This document shows, one piece after another, positions 22,349-32,659 of a DNA stretch of 64,000 nt (the first letter of the stretch is position 1; each line of letters starts with the position of its first letter). Made by a program: the position numbers and the translations under genes. The notes below the pieces were generated by a model. The model was not told the origin of the DNA and ran no database searches. It saw only the letters and a program-made list of their open reading frames with translations. Source of the DNA: Cenococcum geophilum 1.58 (lineage: Eukaryota; Ascomycota; Dothideomycetes; Gloniales; Gloniaceae); the NCBI GenBank assembly GCA_001692895.1, contig KV748203.1, forward strand, positions 2,076,330-2,140,329, written 5' to 3'.

Positions 22349-23700
22349 ATGGCTACCATCTTCCAGGTGATGCTATTGGTTTTTGGCATTTTCTCCGCCG
22401 CCTTCGCGGTTGCAATAGATGGAACAGACGGAAATTGTCAAGGGAACGAAATCGAAACGCGCAGATTGCGCGATGGGTGGAGCAGCTCAATAACGTGGGT
22501 AGAAGGGGGTCGGAGTTTTGTCGTGAAGCTTGACACGCCTGGTTATCCCCTCTACATTATGAATAAGTCGACAGCACCAGCACTTGAAAGAGAATCGGTG
22601 GATTACTACTACCCAACAGAAGAACCAAGCGCCATCCTCCTCAACATCACCTTATCCTCCGACAACCAAACGCTCTTTCTCAACCACCGACAGATTCTGC
22701 CACTACTCGATACTTCAATACCGCCACGCATCGAAGCCTACCAAGTCCCGGCGAACACCTCTATTTCTCGAATCAAAGACCTCGTATCCGTTGGGCTTCT
22801 TCAGGGAATTTATTATGGTATGACGATTGGCTATAGATGTATTGGCCTTGATTACGACCGCCTTGTCTCGGCGGACCCGGCGGACCGTACCAGAACCACG
22901 TCCCTACCCTCAAATTCCGCATTATGGGACTTGTACCTTCCGCTGGTGGGGAGGATACAATCCTAGATATGGCTGCTCAGCAGGTCCTGCATATAACATT
23001 GACAGACCAGAAACATGGCTCTTCCGATGCTCCTGACCGGTCCTACCTGATCACTGATGTAAAATTCAAGACTTGCAGGGACTCGTATCCGTATACAAGC
23101 GGGCCTACCCCCAACAACGAAACCTACGTCGATAACTGCAGTATAAAATCATGGCGGTGTTCTGATAAAGATATGCGGGTTGAAGGAGCCCCTTGGTACC
23201 GGTACGTCTGGCGGCACAAATTCGATCGATACGGACGCGTTGGGTCATTACGCCACCAGCTGCTTCAGCGTTGCTCAGAAGTATCGCGCTTTTTCAACGA
23301 CACCTGGGAGATATGGCTTATTTCGTTCGCATCTACATTCGCGGCTGGAATTCTTGCCTACGGCATATACCGATTTGTGAAATTCTATATTCGGTTCCAT
23401 GCTCAACGCAGTGAGCAGATCACGCTTGCAGCGGAGCAGGGTCGGTTGTTGGATGGTTCTAAAGATGAGGATGAAGAAGCAAACGTTGGAGATTCTATTG
23501 GCTGGAAGGGCGATAGCGATAGCCAAGGGCAAAATCCCGTGGACCTACCACCAACCTATGATGCCTGCATGAAACCGCTTCCCCTCTCCCCTCGAACCTT
23601 AGATGAACTCCATCGAAGCGAAGATCATTCAGAGCCTGATCTTATTGTTTTTGATGAGGACGGATTTGAACCCTTTCAAAGTAATGTTGGCACTGTATGA
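22349..23700 (+). CDS. Secreted type I membrane protein of unknown function (one apparent frameshift)
   Basis: The ATG at 22349 opens a signal peptide (MATIFQVMLLVFGIFSAAFA). An extracellular part with NXS/T sites follows. A 76-bp intron at 22818-22893 (GTATGA...CCAG) joins ...GIYY to EPRPYPQIPHYGTCTFRWWG, a Cys/Trp/Gly-rich segment. That frame closes at 23036. The sequence continues convincingly in another frame (DRSYLITDVKFKTC) to the stop at 23698-23700, through one transmembrane helix (IWLISFASTFAAGILAYGIY, ~23310-23370), a basic stop-transfer, an acidic stretch and a PPTY motif. I found no GT-AG intron that links the two frames, so a 1-nt indel near 23025-23036 (mutation or sequence error) is the simplest reading. 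The cytosolic PPxY could bind a Nedd4/Rsp5-type WW domain; that is inference. Confidence 0.65.
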
Positions 23701-23993
23701 TTGGTATGTAATGAATTGTATAATAGAATTTTGCCTTCTAGTCTATGGCCTTCTCTTATGACCCTAATTAATCTGTCTAAATAGAGAGTACAGCAAAGTG
23801 ACCGCATATCTTAGCTTAGCAATATGGAGTCGTCAAGAAGGTTAGAAAATCAACAACCCACCAACGGTCTCATCACATTATAACTTCCGCTGTTATAGAA
23901 CCACATTCCCCAAACTGCTCTAAGTGTTGTATCGTCATCATCGTACCTATCAAACGTCGCGTTCGGTCCTTTACTGCTTTCCTTATCTATGCT
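23701..23993. other. Spacer, no gene seen
   Basis: Ordinary intergenic sequence downstream of the membrane-protein gene. Confidence 0.4.
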
Positions 23994-24960
23994 TCACGCC
24001 ATTCTGTCACCCTGCACTTTCGACCTCATCATCTGACTGCTATTCTGGTCTGGCCGTGACCAGCAGTTGTGCAGCACATGGAGAAGATCCTCTCTTTCTC
24101 TACGCAAATACTCGGTTTGATTAATGCGTTCGTCGACACCGACCACTTCGTCCAGAACGTCTGCGACCAGCCTCTGAAGATCGGACAGGAATGCCTTCTC
24201 CTCATCCTGCTGAATGGAGGCTTTCTCCACGATGTGCTGAACTTTCACACAGACTTTGAATCAACAGGATTGCAGAGTTTATGAATCAAAAGTGTGATCT
24301 CGCCCAAGTTGACCAATAAATACCGCGTCCGCTCGGCGCCTTTCTCGCGCGGTGGCATATGGCTAAGTATCGAGCACAGCGCGTGGATCTTGCCTGCCTC
24401 GCCACGGATCCACGGAAGAGCTAGCCTGTGTTTATCCTCGAAGGATTCTGGGTCTAGTGGCGCAATATCGAATAGAGCGGGCGTTTTGATGAGACCTTTC
24501 AGGCATATAGATAGCTTCGGCCGAGATTGAGATGGCATTGGCTCGATGGCGGATATGACTTTGGGATCGAGTCTCCACTGTGGGGGATGCCGAATTTTGG
24601 ATAGCCTAGAGAGGATAGTCTAGTAGGGTGCGGTTCCGTATTCATCCTCTTCGGGTTGTATTTCCTTGTACTCCGGGCCTACTCCGTTGTTTGCCTGGTG
24701 TATCTTCCGCTAATTCTTTCTTAGAGTCATTTACATCTCCGTCTCTATCGAGATCAAAAGATTCTGGTCGAGAGAGAGCCCCCTCAAGGATTAGGCCTAT
24801 AAAATGAGCAGCCGGCGCTATTTTGTCGATATTGGATGGGTTACCCACTCTATGATTGTTTCCAACGTCTTTCTGAATGACTAATTTAAGTTCTATCTGC
24901 GGCGAATATAGGCCTAAAATATAGGCCTCTATGGAGTAGCAATCAATGAGTGATTGCTAC
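23994..24960 (-). pseudogene. Decayed host gene, unknown family
   Basis: Read on the minus strand, three adjoining segments look coding but lie in different frames. They are 24960-24700 (IELKLVIQKDVGN...APAAHFIGLILEGAL), 24690-24245 (GPEYKEIQPEEDEYGTAPY, a TAG at 24620-24622, then KIRHPPQWRLDPKVISAIEP...LVNLGEITLLIHKLC) and 24248-23994 (VQHIVEKASIQQDEEKAFLS...EDLLHVLHNCW). The transitions need frameshifts of one base, and no introns are visible. I do not recognise the protein; it is helical and charged, without membrane segments. A perfect 10-bp inverted repeat, GTAGCAATCA...TGATTGCTAC, lies at its upstream end (24936-24960). Confidence 0.5.
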
Positions 24961-25068
24961 TGAAACAAGCAACAAAAAATAACAAAAGTGATCTGCAGGA
25001 GATCACGCGTGGAGGACTCTAGATGCTTCCTCACCTAATTTCGGATATCTACGGCATCCAGGATGTCT

Positions 25069-25272
25069 TACTAGCTGTGCTGTTATTAATATTCAATACT
25101 TATCGGCAAGGATTCAGTACTTTTTAATAACACTATTAATATATTATTGAACTAAGTATTACTTGAAGAGCCTTTGAATATTCAAATTATTCAATAATAT
25201 GATTTTATCTAGGTGTTGAGAAGTATTGAATCCTTATCGATAAGTATTGAATATTGATAACAACACTGTACA
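25069..25272. mobile_element. MITE with ~55-bp inverted ends
   Basis: TGTTATTAATATTCAATACT...CAAGGATTCAGTACT on the left is repeated inverted on the right (AGTATTGAATCCTTATCGAT...ATTGATAACAACACTGTACAG). The interior is AT-rich and non-coding. TCTTA occurs directly outside both ends (about 25064 and 25273) and may be the target duplication. It separates two blocks of decayed minus-strand genes. Confidence 0.75.
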
Positions 25273-25311
25273 GTCTTAGGAATCCATTTCTACAATAATT
25301 AGTCAAGTCAG

Positions 25312-25902
25312 CTAATATCCAAACCAGAAAGCTACAGTATCCTCTTCCGGGGTATCATCACCTTCGGCTTCCCTCTCCACCACCTCAATCACTTCAATGT
25401 CCTTCAGCTCAGCCGCCCTTTCCGCGGCCACATTACCCGGCCTCAAAAGCTCCCTTCCAACCAACTCACTCAGCCTCACCGGCAGACCCTCTAACCGCCC
25501 TGGGTTCGCAATCCGCATCTTTCTATTCCGCCACCTCTCGTCCTTGTGGAACTCCCATAATTAATTAAGTACACTCAATATTGTTTCCAGTGCCTCAACC
25601 AACGGCTTACCTCTCCCTGAATTCCTTGATTTCTTGAAAGCGTACTCCATCAAGCCCGGTACCCTGCGGAGGTCTTGGCAGCAGTTCATAAAGCACATGA
25701 TATCGGCTTCATATGGAGGTACAGGAATATCGTCTTGGAGTGAGGTGCAGGCTGTCGGGGATTGGGCGACGCTTTTGGTGGAGAGAAAGTCACGCGTTAT
25801 GACGATGAGTTTGTTCATACCATTGCTGAGTTTATGGAGGGAGGCGTACTTGGGTACGTCGGCTTCGTCACTAACTTCTGGTAGACGATCATGTCTTGGC
25901 AT
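25312..25902 (-). pseudogene. Short host gene with an internal stop, unknown family
   Basis: The ATG at 25902 (MPRHDRLPEVSDEADVPKYA) opens a frame that runs to a TAA at 25561-25563. It continues in the same frame as LWEFHKDERWRNRKMRIANP to a stop at 25312. The continuity on both sides of one TAA (from CAA by a single transition) suggests a protein of ~196 residues with one nonsense change. The C-terminus is acidic (VEREAEGDDTPEEDTVAFWF). No domain is recognised. It could instead be the 3' part of a larger gene. Confidence 0.45.
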
Positions 25903-26160
25903 ATTCCAGCATCCGCTCTCGACGCACCGCTGACGACCGCCAATACAATAACCTCATTGGCTGGCTGAATCACAATTCCGAGACTATTACACCTGAGGAG
26001 ACGCGGTTTAAAGACCACCGTGGCGGCTTTATATCCATTATAGATTCACCCCCAAATGCGCCTTTGGGGCTTCTCTTCGAAAATGGCGCCGGTTCAGGCT
26101 GTCAAAGCTCTTCGGACCACGGTTTTGGCCGGACCGGCGTGTTCAGTCCGAAGTGATCGT
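25903..26160. other. Spacer with uncertain coding potential
   Basis: Open frames on both strands overlap here without recognisable domains. I cannot choose a gene. Confidence 0.3.
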
Positions 26161-26760
26161 ATACCACAGCTCTACGGGCAAGGCGACCAAAACGAGTATC
26201 ATAATCGTCGTTATTAGGCTTAGCATGCTCTTTAGGCCCTTGTAGTAGCTGAATTAGATCAGCGATCCCCCGAAGAGATTGGGAGTCATAACAGGGTTTA
26301 CAATCGTCTTCACTGTATTGCTAATGGGATCGACTTTGAGCAGGCCTTTCGAGCTCATGGCAGGAACAGCAGCGTAAGTTTCGGCGCTTGCCTTACGTTG
26401 CTCGAACTGACCGTCCTGGATATATTGCGGTACTCATGGTGTTCATGCAAACCGGTGACAATGTTTGAAGAAAGCCCACCGAGAACAGCAGTTTCGAAAG
26501 GTGGGGCGGCGATTTCCCGGCAGCGAGGAAGAAACTATTGACTACCAAACCGAATTTAGATATAAAAGTAAGCATCCTAAGTAGTAGCGGTATAAGATGA
26601 TTAGAGCTAAGCTGAGGTTAAGGTAGACGTAATTTTTGGCCACCCACGGGGGCGTTTTCACTCCAATTTCGTTCATCGTCCTGGCAAAGTGGAAGGAAGT
26701 CATAATATAACCACCCTAGAAATAGTACAGGTCACTTGCACCAGCTGTGTGGCCGCTGTA
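26160..26760 (-). pseudogene. Decayed membrane-protein gene
   Basis: Minus-strand segments look coding in successive frames: MNEIGVKTPPWVAKNYVYLN with a hydrophobic stretch (~26676-26560), APPFETAVLGGLSSNIVTGL (~26515-26455), then MSSKGLLKVDPISNTVKTIV...NPVMTPNLFGG (26358-26260) and a last hydrophobic segment (MLSLITTIMILVLVALPVEL, ~26230-26170). Frameshifts or stops separate them. The layout recalls ascomycete multi-span proteins of unknown function, but I cannot name the family. Confidence 0.4.
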
Positions 26761-27295
26761 CTGTTGCAGGGAGACGCTGGTAATCTTCGGTTGAGAGAGA
26801 TATACGTGTAACATATCTCTTTATTCAGCCCGCACATCTCCTAAGTTCATGGAGGAGACGGTCACGTTTTCTTGATGACTTCTTCTGGAGCATTGGTCGT
26901 CAACGAATCTTGAGCTCGAGATTTTTGTCTTCAACCTCCTATGGAAGATCCACCTCAGTGGAATAAACCACCAACGCTCGCGTCATGTCCTGCGTCGATA
27001 AAAGTGAGGGTTCACGGAGATTGCCCATCTCGGATCCACCCACCATTCTACGAGGGATGGTTTTAGTAAACCGAACTTTTACAATTTGCTTTCATCTCAT
27101 GTTACTAATATCACAAATCATAAACTAGGATATCACATCATCATTACCAAACCCCACAGCCAAGCAATACCATATATTCCTCCACCTTGACGCCAACCCT
27201 CTTACTAAGCCATTATTACACACAAATTACGAACATCACACTCCAGACCAAACCGTCCCAATCCATGCTCATCCACTACCTACCAAAAGATCTCA
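26761..27295. other. Spacer between decayed gene and RTC5
   Basis: No gene is seen. A small hairpin AGAGATAT...ATATCTCT lies near 26796-26822. The last ~200 bp (27080-27295) are probably the RTC5 3' UTR. Confidence 0.4.
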
Positions 27296-29444
27296 TCAAC
27301 CCGTACTCTGCCCAATCCTCCCCTCGTCTCTAACCAGCCCCGCCGTCTTCAACAACTCCCTATCAGCCTCAACATCCTTCATTCCCAACTTCACCTTCCT
27401 ACTCCTCTCCGCCTCCCTCTCCTCCCAAAGCCGGGCCCTCCTCCGCTCCTCCGCCACATTCGCATCCCCAACCCCCCAGACCTCAATAGCATCAATCTCA
27501 AACCGATCTTGCCAATTCCCACCATTACTAGACCTCGCGGACGAGGGCAATTTCGAGTGCTGGAACGACCCCCCTCCCGATGCGAGGTGCGTGAACACGC
27601 CGAATTCGAGTCCGTCGTCGATGTGCAGCGATATGGGGCCGAGGGGAATGTGTTCGTCGCCGATTAGCGAGCTGCGGCGGTTCCGGCCCGGGCTGGAGGG
27701 ACCGGAGAAACTGCCCCCTGAGAAACTGCCTGAGCTGTACTCCATGTCGCTGGCGGAGTAGGTGGTGACGGAGGCCCGGCGGGTGGGGCCGCTACTGGAT
27801 TGCTGTGAGTTTGTCATGGAGCTGTAGGTTGGGAGCAGGGAGCCAAAGCCTAGGCCAGGGTAGGTTGAGGGGGGTTTGTTGAAGTAGATGTAGTTTTGGC
27901 TGACAGAGGAGGCGGGGAAGACGTCGTGGAAGGGGGAGAGTTGGAAGAGGGTTGTTTCGTCGGTGCCGAAGGCGGTTCTGTCTGTTGCTTTCCAGGGGAC
28001 GGGAATGTAGGCGCCGTAGATGATGCGTTTGGTGTCTTGGGCGTGTATTATTGCTGGGGATTGAATGGGTGGGGAGGTGAGGGAGGTCACGCTGGAGGAG
28101 AGGCGGCGGTGCGGCAGGTCATCGAGGAATGTGCGCGCGTTGCTTTGCTTTGTGGTTGGGGAGAGGAGCGTGCCCGAGACGAGGAGGATCGAAGGTGCTT
28201 GCCATTTGAATACGGATTTTTCGAAGGAGCCCATGCTATAGCCGTGGTTATGGCCAAGGTAGAGCGGACGGAGGCGGTGAAAAATGCTCTTGTCAGAGAA
28301 AATGAATGAGAGTTGGGAGACTAAATTGGGATCAAGGATGTCCCCTTCTACAGGTAAGAGAGGCTCTGGTGCTGGTATATGCGCAGGCCCTACTTGTGAG
28401 GCAGCCTCAATTTCTGGAGTTTCAGGAGAAGGTGATAGTGGAGATTCTTCTGGAGTCGAGTCCTTGCGTTTGTGGAGATCGAAATCCTTTGGGAAGAGGA
28501 AATGCTCGAACAGAGGGCCAAGGCTGTCGAATAGGTGAGGAAGCGTATTTGAGACTACGGCGTCAAACGACTTATATCCGATGCCTGGCTTCTGCTCGAC
28601 TCCAAAGGACGCCAGGATGCAATTGGCAACTGCACGCAAACCTTCGAGCCTTTTCTCGTCTAATTGAGTTGTGTATAATGAGACATTTTCCTGAGGTCCG
28701 AGAGGAGCAATGAGAAGTAGGAGTTCGAGAAGCTTTAGGAAGTCGTCACTAGGGATCATAGCATGTTGGGCATCGAACCTTTCACCTTGCTTGAAAACTT
28801 CTAGAGCATCCAAGAGCTCGAAGGTATGATATGCGAGCTCGTCTTCATCGTATTCTTCCAGCTCTCCGTCTCTCTTGGTCGTAGAAGCTCCTGCTGTTTT
28901 ACTTTGATCCTTAGTACCAGGAGCTGCCTCACTATTCGTCCCTTCAGGAGGATCCGTCTTCCTCGCAGCAGCCGAAGCCTTTCGATCAATCACCGCACAA
29001 CCCCTCCATATCTCCCTTATCCAATTCTCCTTCCTCCTTCGCAAAACCCTCCAATGCCTCCCAGTCATCAAACACACTATCCTCAACAGCGCCTCACCCG
29101 TCAGGATCGCCGGCGCATAACTCGAAAACGGAAAGGCTCCAAGATAGCCGCACAAGTAATACATCACCGCTCCCGAGCCCAGAGCGTCAGGCAGCTCAAG
29201 GAATTCGATGAGGGTGGACTCGGACCAATATTTCAAGCCCGACTGGTCCTCGGCCAGGAATTTGAACGTCTGCTTAAAGCAGTAGAGTTCGAGAGGGGTG
29301 AAGCATTTCTCGACGAAGATATTAGTGAGGCGGAGGGCTAGTTCCTCTATTATCAGATTAGAATCTCCGTTCTTGTAAGCTTCACTCTGCGACCTGCATA
29401 CCTGGAGAAGGCGGTTCAGTGGACTTCGAACTGCCCTGGCCCAT
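27296..29444 (-). CDS. RTC5: TLDc-domain protein Rtc5 (restriction of telomere capping 5)
   Basis: Exon 1 is only 43 nt (29444-29402), exon 2 is 29346-27296, and the 55-bp intron is GTATGC...AATAG. The product is 697 residues. Splicing joins MGQGSSKSTEPPSP to EELALRLTNIFVEKCFTPLE, the conserved Rtc5 N-terminus. The body continues with YWSESTLIEFLELPDALG, a low-complexity region, and the TLDc domain (~residues 360-650: SQLSFIFSDKSIFHRLRPLY, then SILLVSGTLL, FGVFTHL and IDAIEVWGVGD). In yeast, Rtc5 is a vacuolar TLDc protein that promotes V-ATPase disassembly. The Gly2/Ser-rich start fits N-myristoylation, as reported for the yeast protein. A probable 5'-UTR intron (GTAAGT...TGTAG) lies at 29530-29462. 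The gene looks intact. Confidence 0.92.
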
Positions 29445-29461
29445 GATTGTAAGAGCGTTGT

Positions 29462-29530
29462 CTACAGCATCGACAGATTACAATTGAGAGAGTCTGTTCA
29501 GGGTTGATAAGGGATCTGGTCTAGACTTAC
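29462..29530 (-). promoter_or_regulatory. Probable 5'-UTR intron of RTC5
   Basis: On the minus strand a consensus donor GTAAGT at 29530 and an acceptor CTGTAG ending at 29462 bound 69 bp, 17 bases before the start codon. The consensus donor makes this likely, but there is no reading-frame test for a UTR intron. Confidence 0.5.
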
Positions 29531-30050
29531 CCCGCAGCAGCAAAAGAAAGCTAGGGCTGAGGTTGCGCATCTTTCCTCATTGGTTGGTCAGCGCTATGGC
29601 TCGAGCCGTGGGGGTCATTCTTGGCAGTTCAAACCAACAAAGCGCACTGGCCCCACCATCCAGCCTTGCCAGCCTTGCCTAGTTAACGCTGCAACGAGCG
29701 GAGCGGGCACAGATGCACCAGTCAAAGCCCTGAAGCAAAAATAGGAAGAGAAGAAGACAATAGCTACAAGTCCGAGAGGAGGGAAAAAAGTTCAGAACTA
29801 TTTGTGAGGCTTTGTGAAAACTTAAAGGGATAAGTTTTGCGGCTCGAAGACCCTTAACCTTTACAGGAAGGGTGCTCAATTGGTGCAAATTCATATTTCT
29901 TAAGCATGTTTACGAAAGTTATGATTGATGGTTAGATCTCTATAATAATTGGTAGAAAGGGTATCAATTTTCCAGACAGATGCGGAAGGCAATTTCGAGA
30001 GTAGCCACACTGACACACACTCACTCTCAGATGCCGGACAAGGGTGAGAA
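29531..30050. other. RTC5 upstream region and spacer
   Basis: It presumably includes the RTC5 promoter. A repeated CCAGCCTTG lies near 29660-29680. No gene is supported. Confidence 0.4.
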
Positions 30051-30299
30051 TAGATAAGGGGGAATAAATGTCGCAGTATAGGTGTCGTCGATGTCGTCTG
30101 TGTCGTTGGTGTCGTCGAAACCCACTAGAGCAAGGTTGCGGCGGGGAGATGCGGATACGACGCGGATATAGCTCTTATCTGTCTCGGAGAGCGCGATGTT
30201 CATACGGATGTAGGAGCCGTCCGCTGTAAGTCGTAGGTCGAGGGTATTGCATAATCGAGAGCGAATCGTATTTTGAGAGTTGGGTTGTACTCTGCTCTA
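30051..30299 (-). pseudogene. 3' part of a decayed host gene cut by two transposons
   Basis: The minus strand reads LTADGSYIRMNIALSETDKS, then VVSASPRRNLALVGFDD and a TND/DD-rich tail ending at a TGA near 30031. The upstream frame (QLSKYDSLSIMQYPRPTT) is offset by one base. Across the Tc1/mariner and hAT insertions it joins the segment left of 40576: with each element and one target duplication removed, the frame MNLLDRYNQTLEQSTTQLSK reads through both sites. The family is not recognised. The frameshift and the upstream stops show that it is dead. Confidence 0.5.
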
Positions 30300-31764
30300 C
30301 GTAGCCGAAATAAGTGTCGGTTTGGGGCACGTGCGCATCCACCAAAATCATTGCTTCACGATCGTTTACAACACCACAATACAGCCAAATCAATTCAATA
30401 TCGAGTTATCTGCCCGTCAGCCCTAATGCACTCATGCAGGCGCTTCGTGTACCAGCTGTACATCTCTGCAATCTTCTCCTGATCCACTTAGTTCTCCCAA
30501 ACATCTATAAAACGCTCTAATGCTATATCCTCCTCTTCCACGCGCTTTAAATAGAACTTCTTCTTAATAGGATAGGCTAAGGATTCCACAATTAATAGAT
30601 CTGGTGATAGACCAGGCAATGTTAGAAGCTTTAAGTCCCATTCCTTTACCCAGGCTAAAGACTCCCTTAATTTATGCGCTAAATCTGCATCCTAACATAA
30701 AGTAATTCCCTTAATATTAAACTTTAAAAGAAGCCATAGCAACACCTGCTCGGTATAGGCTTTTTAGTTTATTTTGCCCACCTAGTTATCTACCTTATAT
30801 AAGAAGAACTTCTTCTAGGTCCTGCCAATAATAACAAAAACATTAAATAGTTTAAGATGCTTCTTCTCTCGGGCCTTCTCCTTTTTATCCTTTTTAGTAA
30901 CTCCCTTCTTCCTATAAACATTCTGTGGTAAATAGCGGTAAAGATTGCCACTCCTTCTCTTAATCCTATGGGTTTCTTCTGCACCTAAACTAAAGTGATA
31001 TTCATTACAAAAAGCAACATTATTCCAGTCCTTGGGATAGGGTCTTTCTTTTAGCTGTAAATAGCACTAATTCTTCCTTTTATCTGCCTGCTCTGGGTTA
31101 AGCCACTTCTCTTCCTCCATCTTTGCATTAATATATCCTTCATCCTTTTTTATAGCTCTTTAAATTGGCTTGTTTCTAAGAGGTTAGCAACCTATTCTCC
31201 GAGTTGGAACCATTGGAAGATCTTTGCAATTTAGGGCCTCTTAAACAATAGTCTGCCATAGGGCTGATTTCGAGTCTTAATTAAGATCAGGGTCGTCCAA
31301 ATATACGGCAATAGCGTGGGTGTCTTCCTTTGTAAGGGCTCGATTTCTCCCTCTTATTTCTAGCCTAGAATTATATATAGTTCTGCATTGCTTTAAGGCC
31401 ACAATACGTTACTAAGAGCGCTCAGCAATTCCAGTAGCCTGCTATATAATAGCTGGAGGAATAGCCTTGCCCAGCAATTGGCCATAGATTTTGGCGTAGA
31501 GAACTCCTATGCGTGGAGGAGTCTTTAGATGCTTATTTTCCCTAGCGTTGTGGTACAATTCTGGGGGTGGGGTAAAGTGTTTTACCCGCATCTTTCGGGA
31601 TGCAGGCTCCTTAGTAACTCGGGCCATGATTGGTAATTACACCGAACGAATTTGGGTGCGAAATGGTGGTGTCGTGAGGTTTGTTATGATTGTAAGGCAT
31701 GCTCAGGGGGCTTTGTTTGGGTGGGGCGTGCACGTGCCCCAAACCGACACTTATTTCGGCTACG
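30300..31764 (-). mobile_element. Tc1/mariner-type transposon with 35-bp TIRs
   Basis: CGTAGCCGAAATAAGTGTCG... and its exact inverse form 35-bp ends (30300-30334 and 31730-31764), flanked by the TA target duplication (30298-30299, 31765-31766). The length is 1465 bp. One transposase pseudogene occupies the minus strand. It sits inside the decayed host gene, 20 bp from the hAT insertion. Confidence 0.9.
30370..31627 (-). pseudogene. Tc1/mariner (Fot/pogo-like) transposase, inactivated
   Basis: The ATG at 31627 opens MARVTKEPASRKMRVKHFTP, then HLKTPPR, the N-terminal DNA-binding region. The frame is interrupted by TAG at 31442-31444 and by several later TAG/TAA codons, mostly at Gln/Trp sites. 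The catalytic landmarks are visible: CNEYHFSLGAEETHRIKR (~31000), with Asn (31004-31006) in place of the first catalytic Asp; DADLAHK (~30680), with the second Asp; and LSPDLLIVES (~30610), matching SPDLNPIE. Damage is RIP-like but light. The TIRs are perfect, so trans-mobilisation would have been possible. Confidence 0.82.
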
Positions 31765-32040
31765 TAGAGTCTGGTTGTAACGGTCGAGAAGATCAGGGTT
31801 GCAAATCAATCAACTCAACTCGATTGAGGCCCTGAATCGGTTGAATTGAAAGCTTTGTAAGCAGAGAGTCCAGTTGATTGAATTGATTGAATCAATATTG
31901 AAGTCTTGGCGCCTAGTTGCAACTGAATTCAACTGGAGTAGTCACGAGTCTTGGCATAGATTTGATGCAGGAGGACCTACCTGGTGACGCCCAAAATCGT
32001 TTCTGACTGCCCTTCCTGTCACCCGGCTCTCAATATAGGC

Positions 32041-32286
32041 CTATCGCGAGTCTTGGCATAGCGTTGATACACTCGCCGTTAGATGAGGAATATGGTAGCC
32101 AAGAAGACGCTTCCACTTAATTCCTTTATACTCTTCTTGTTGGGAATCGGTGGTAGACGCGTCAGCAATACCATCTAAGCTGTGATCTGAGACGCGCTGG
32201 AGGTCGGTAGGTGCGGTAGGATCAGAACGAGCTGTAGAAAGGATTGAGGTGTTCGTTTGGCCATCATCTGACGCGTTAGAAGCCAT
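32041..32286 (-). pseudogene. Truncated hAT transposase N-terminus
   Basis: The ATG at 32286 opens 81 residues: a Ser/Thr/Asp-rich leader, then EEYKGIKWKRLLGYHIPHL. This resembles the GIDW-RLPGY motif near the start of fungal hAT transposases. The frame then ends at 32041, and the catalytic domain is absent. It points outwards, towards the nearer terminus, which suggests internal deletion or rearrangement. Two direct copies of GAGTCTTGGCATAG (31949 and 32048) lie beside it. Confidence 0.45.
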
Positions 32287-32290
32287 AGTG

Positions 32291-32659
32291 GTGATAGAAA
32301 TTAATATTGTTGATGGGCAAATCCGGTAGCAAAGTTCTTCTACTGGCGGCGATATGACAGTGTAAACATTGGGTAATGCTCGGGTAAACTTTTTTTGGTA
32401 AGGGAGACTAAGAAAAATAAGGTTTGGAGCATTATGACTTGTTAATTGACCCGAGTTTACGAGTGGTCTATTACTTTCGGGTCCTGGATTTTAAACCCCC
32501 GCCAAGCCAGCTTCTAATTGGTTGGAATTAAAACCGCGCGCGGTAAGTTATGGCAGAATCCATGTGACGAATATTAAAATATTATAAACATTAAAATATC
32601 TTAGTATTACACCTTCCCTTTCGTTAATATCTTTATTAACATTACTATATATTATAAAG
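32291..32659. other. hAT interior and start of the RIP-type insertion
   Basis: It contains TTGACCCGAGTTTA (32446-32459), which recurs inverted at 39902-39915. Composition turns AT-rich at about 32570. No coding region before 32660. Confidence 0.5.

Noticed and set aside
24936-24960. 10-bp inverted repeat as a terminator or small MITE
   Set aside because: Too short, with no flanking duplication, and it lies inside the decayed coding frame.
27896-28713. Long plus-strand open frames opposite RTC5
   Set aside because: They are antisense shadows of the TLDc coding sequence; composition and domain content fit only the minus strand.
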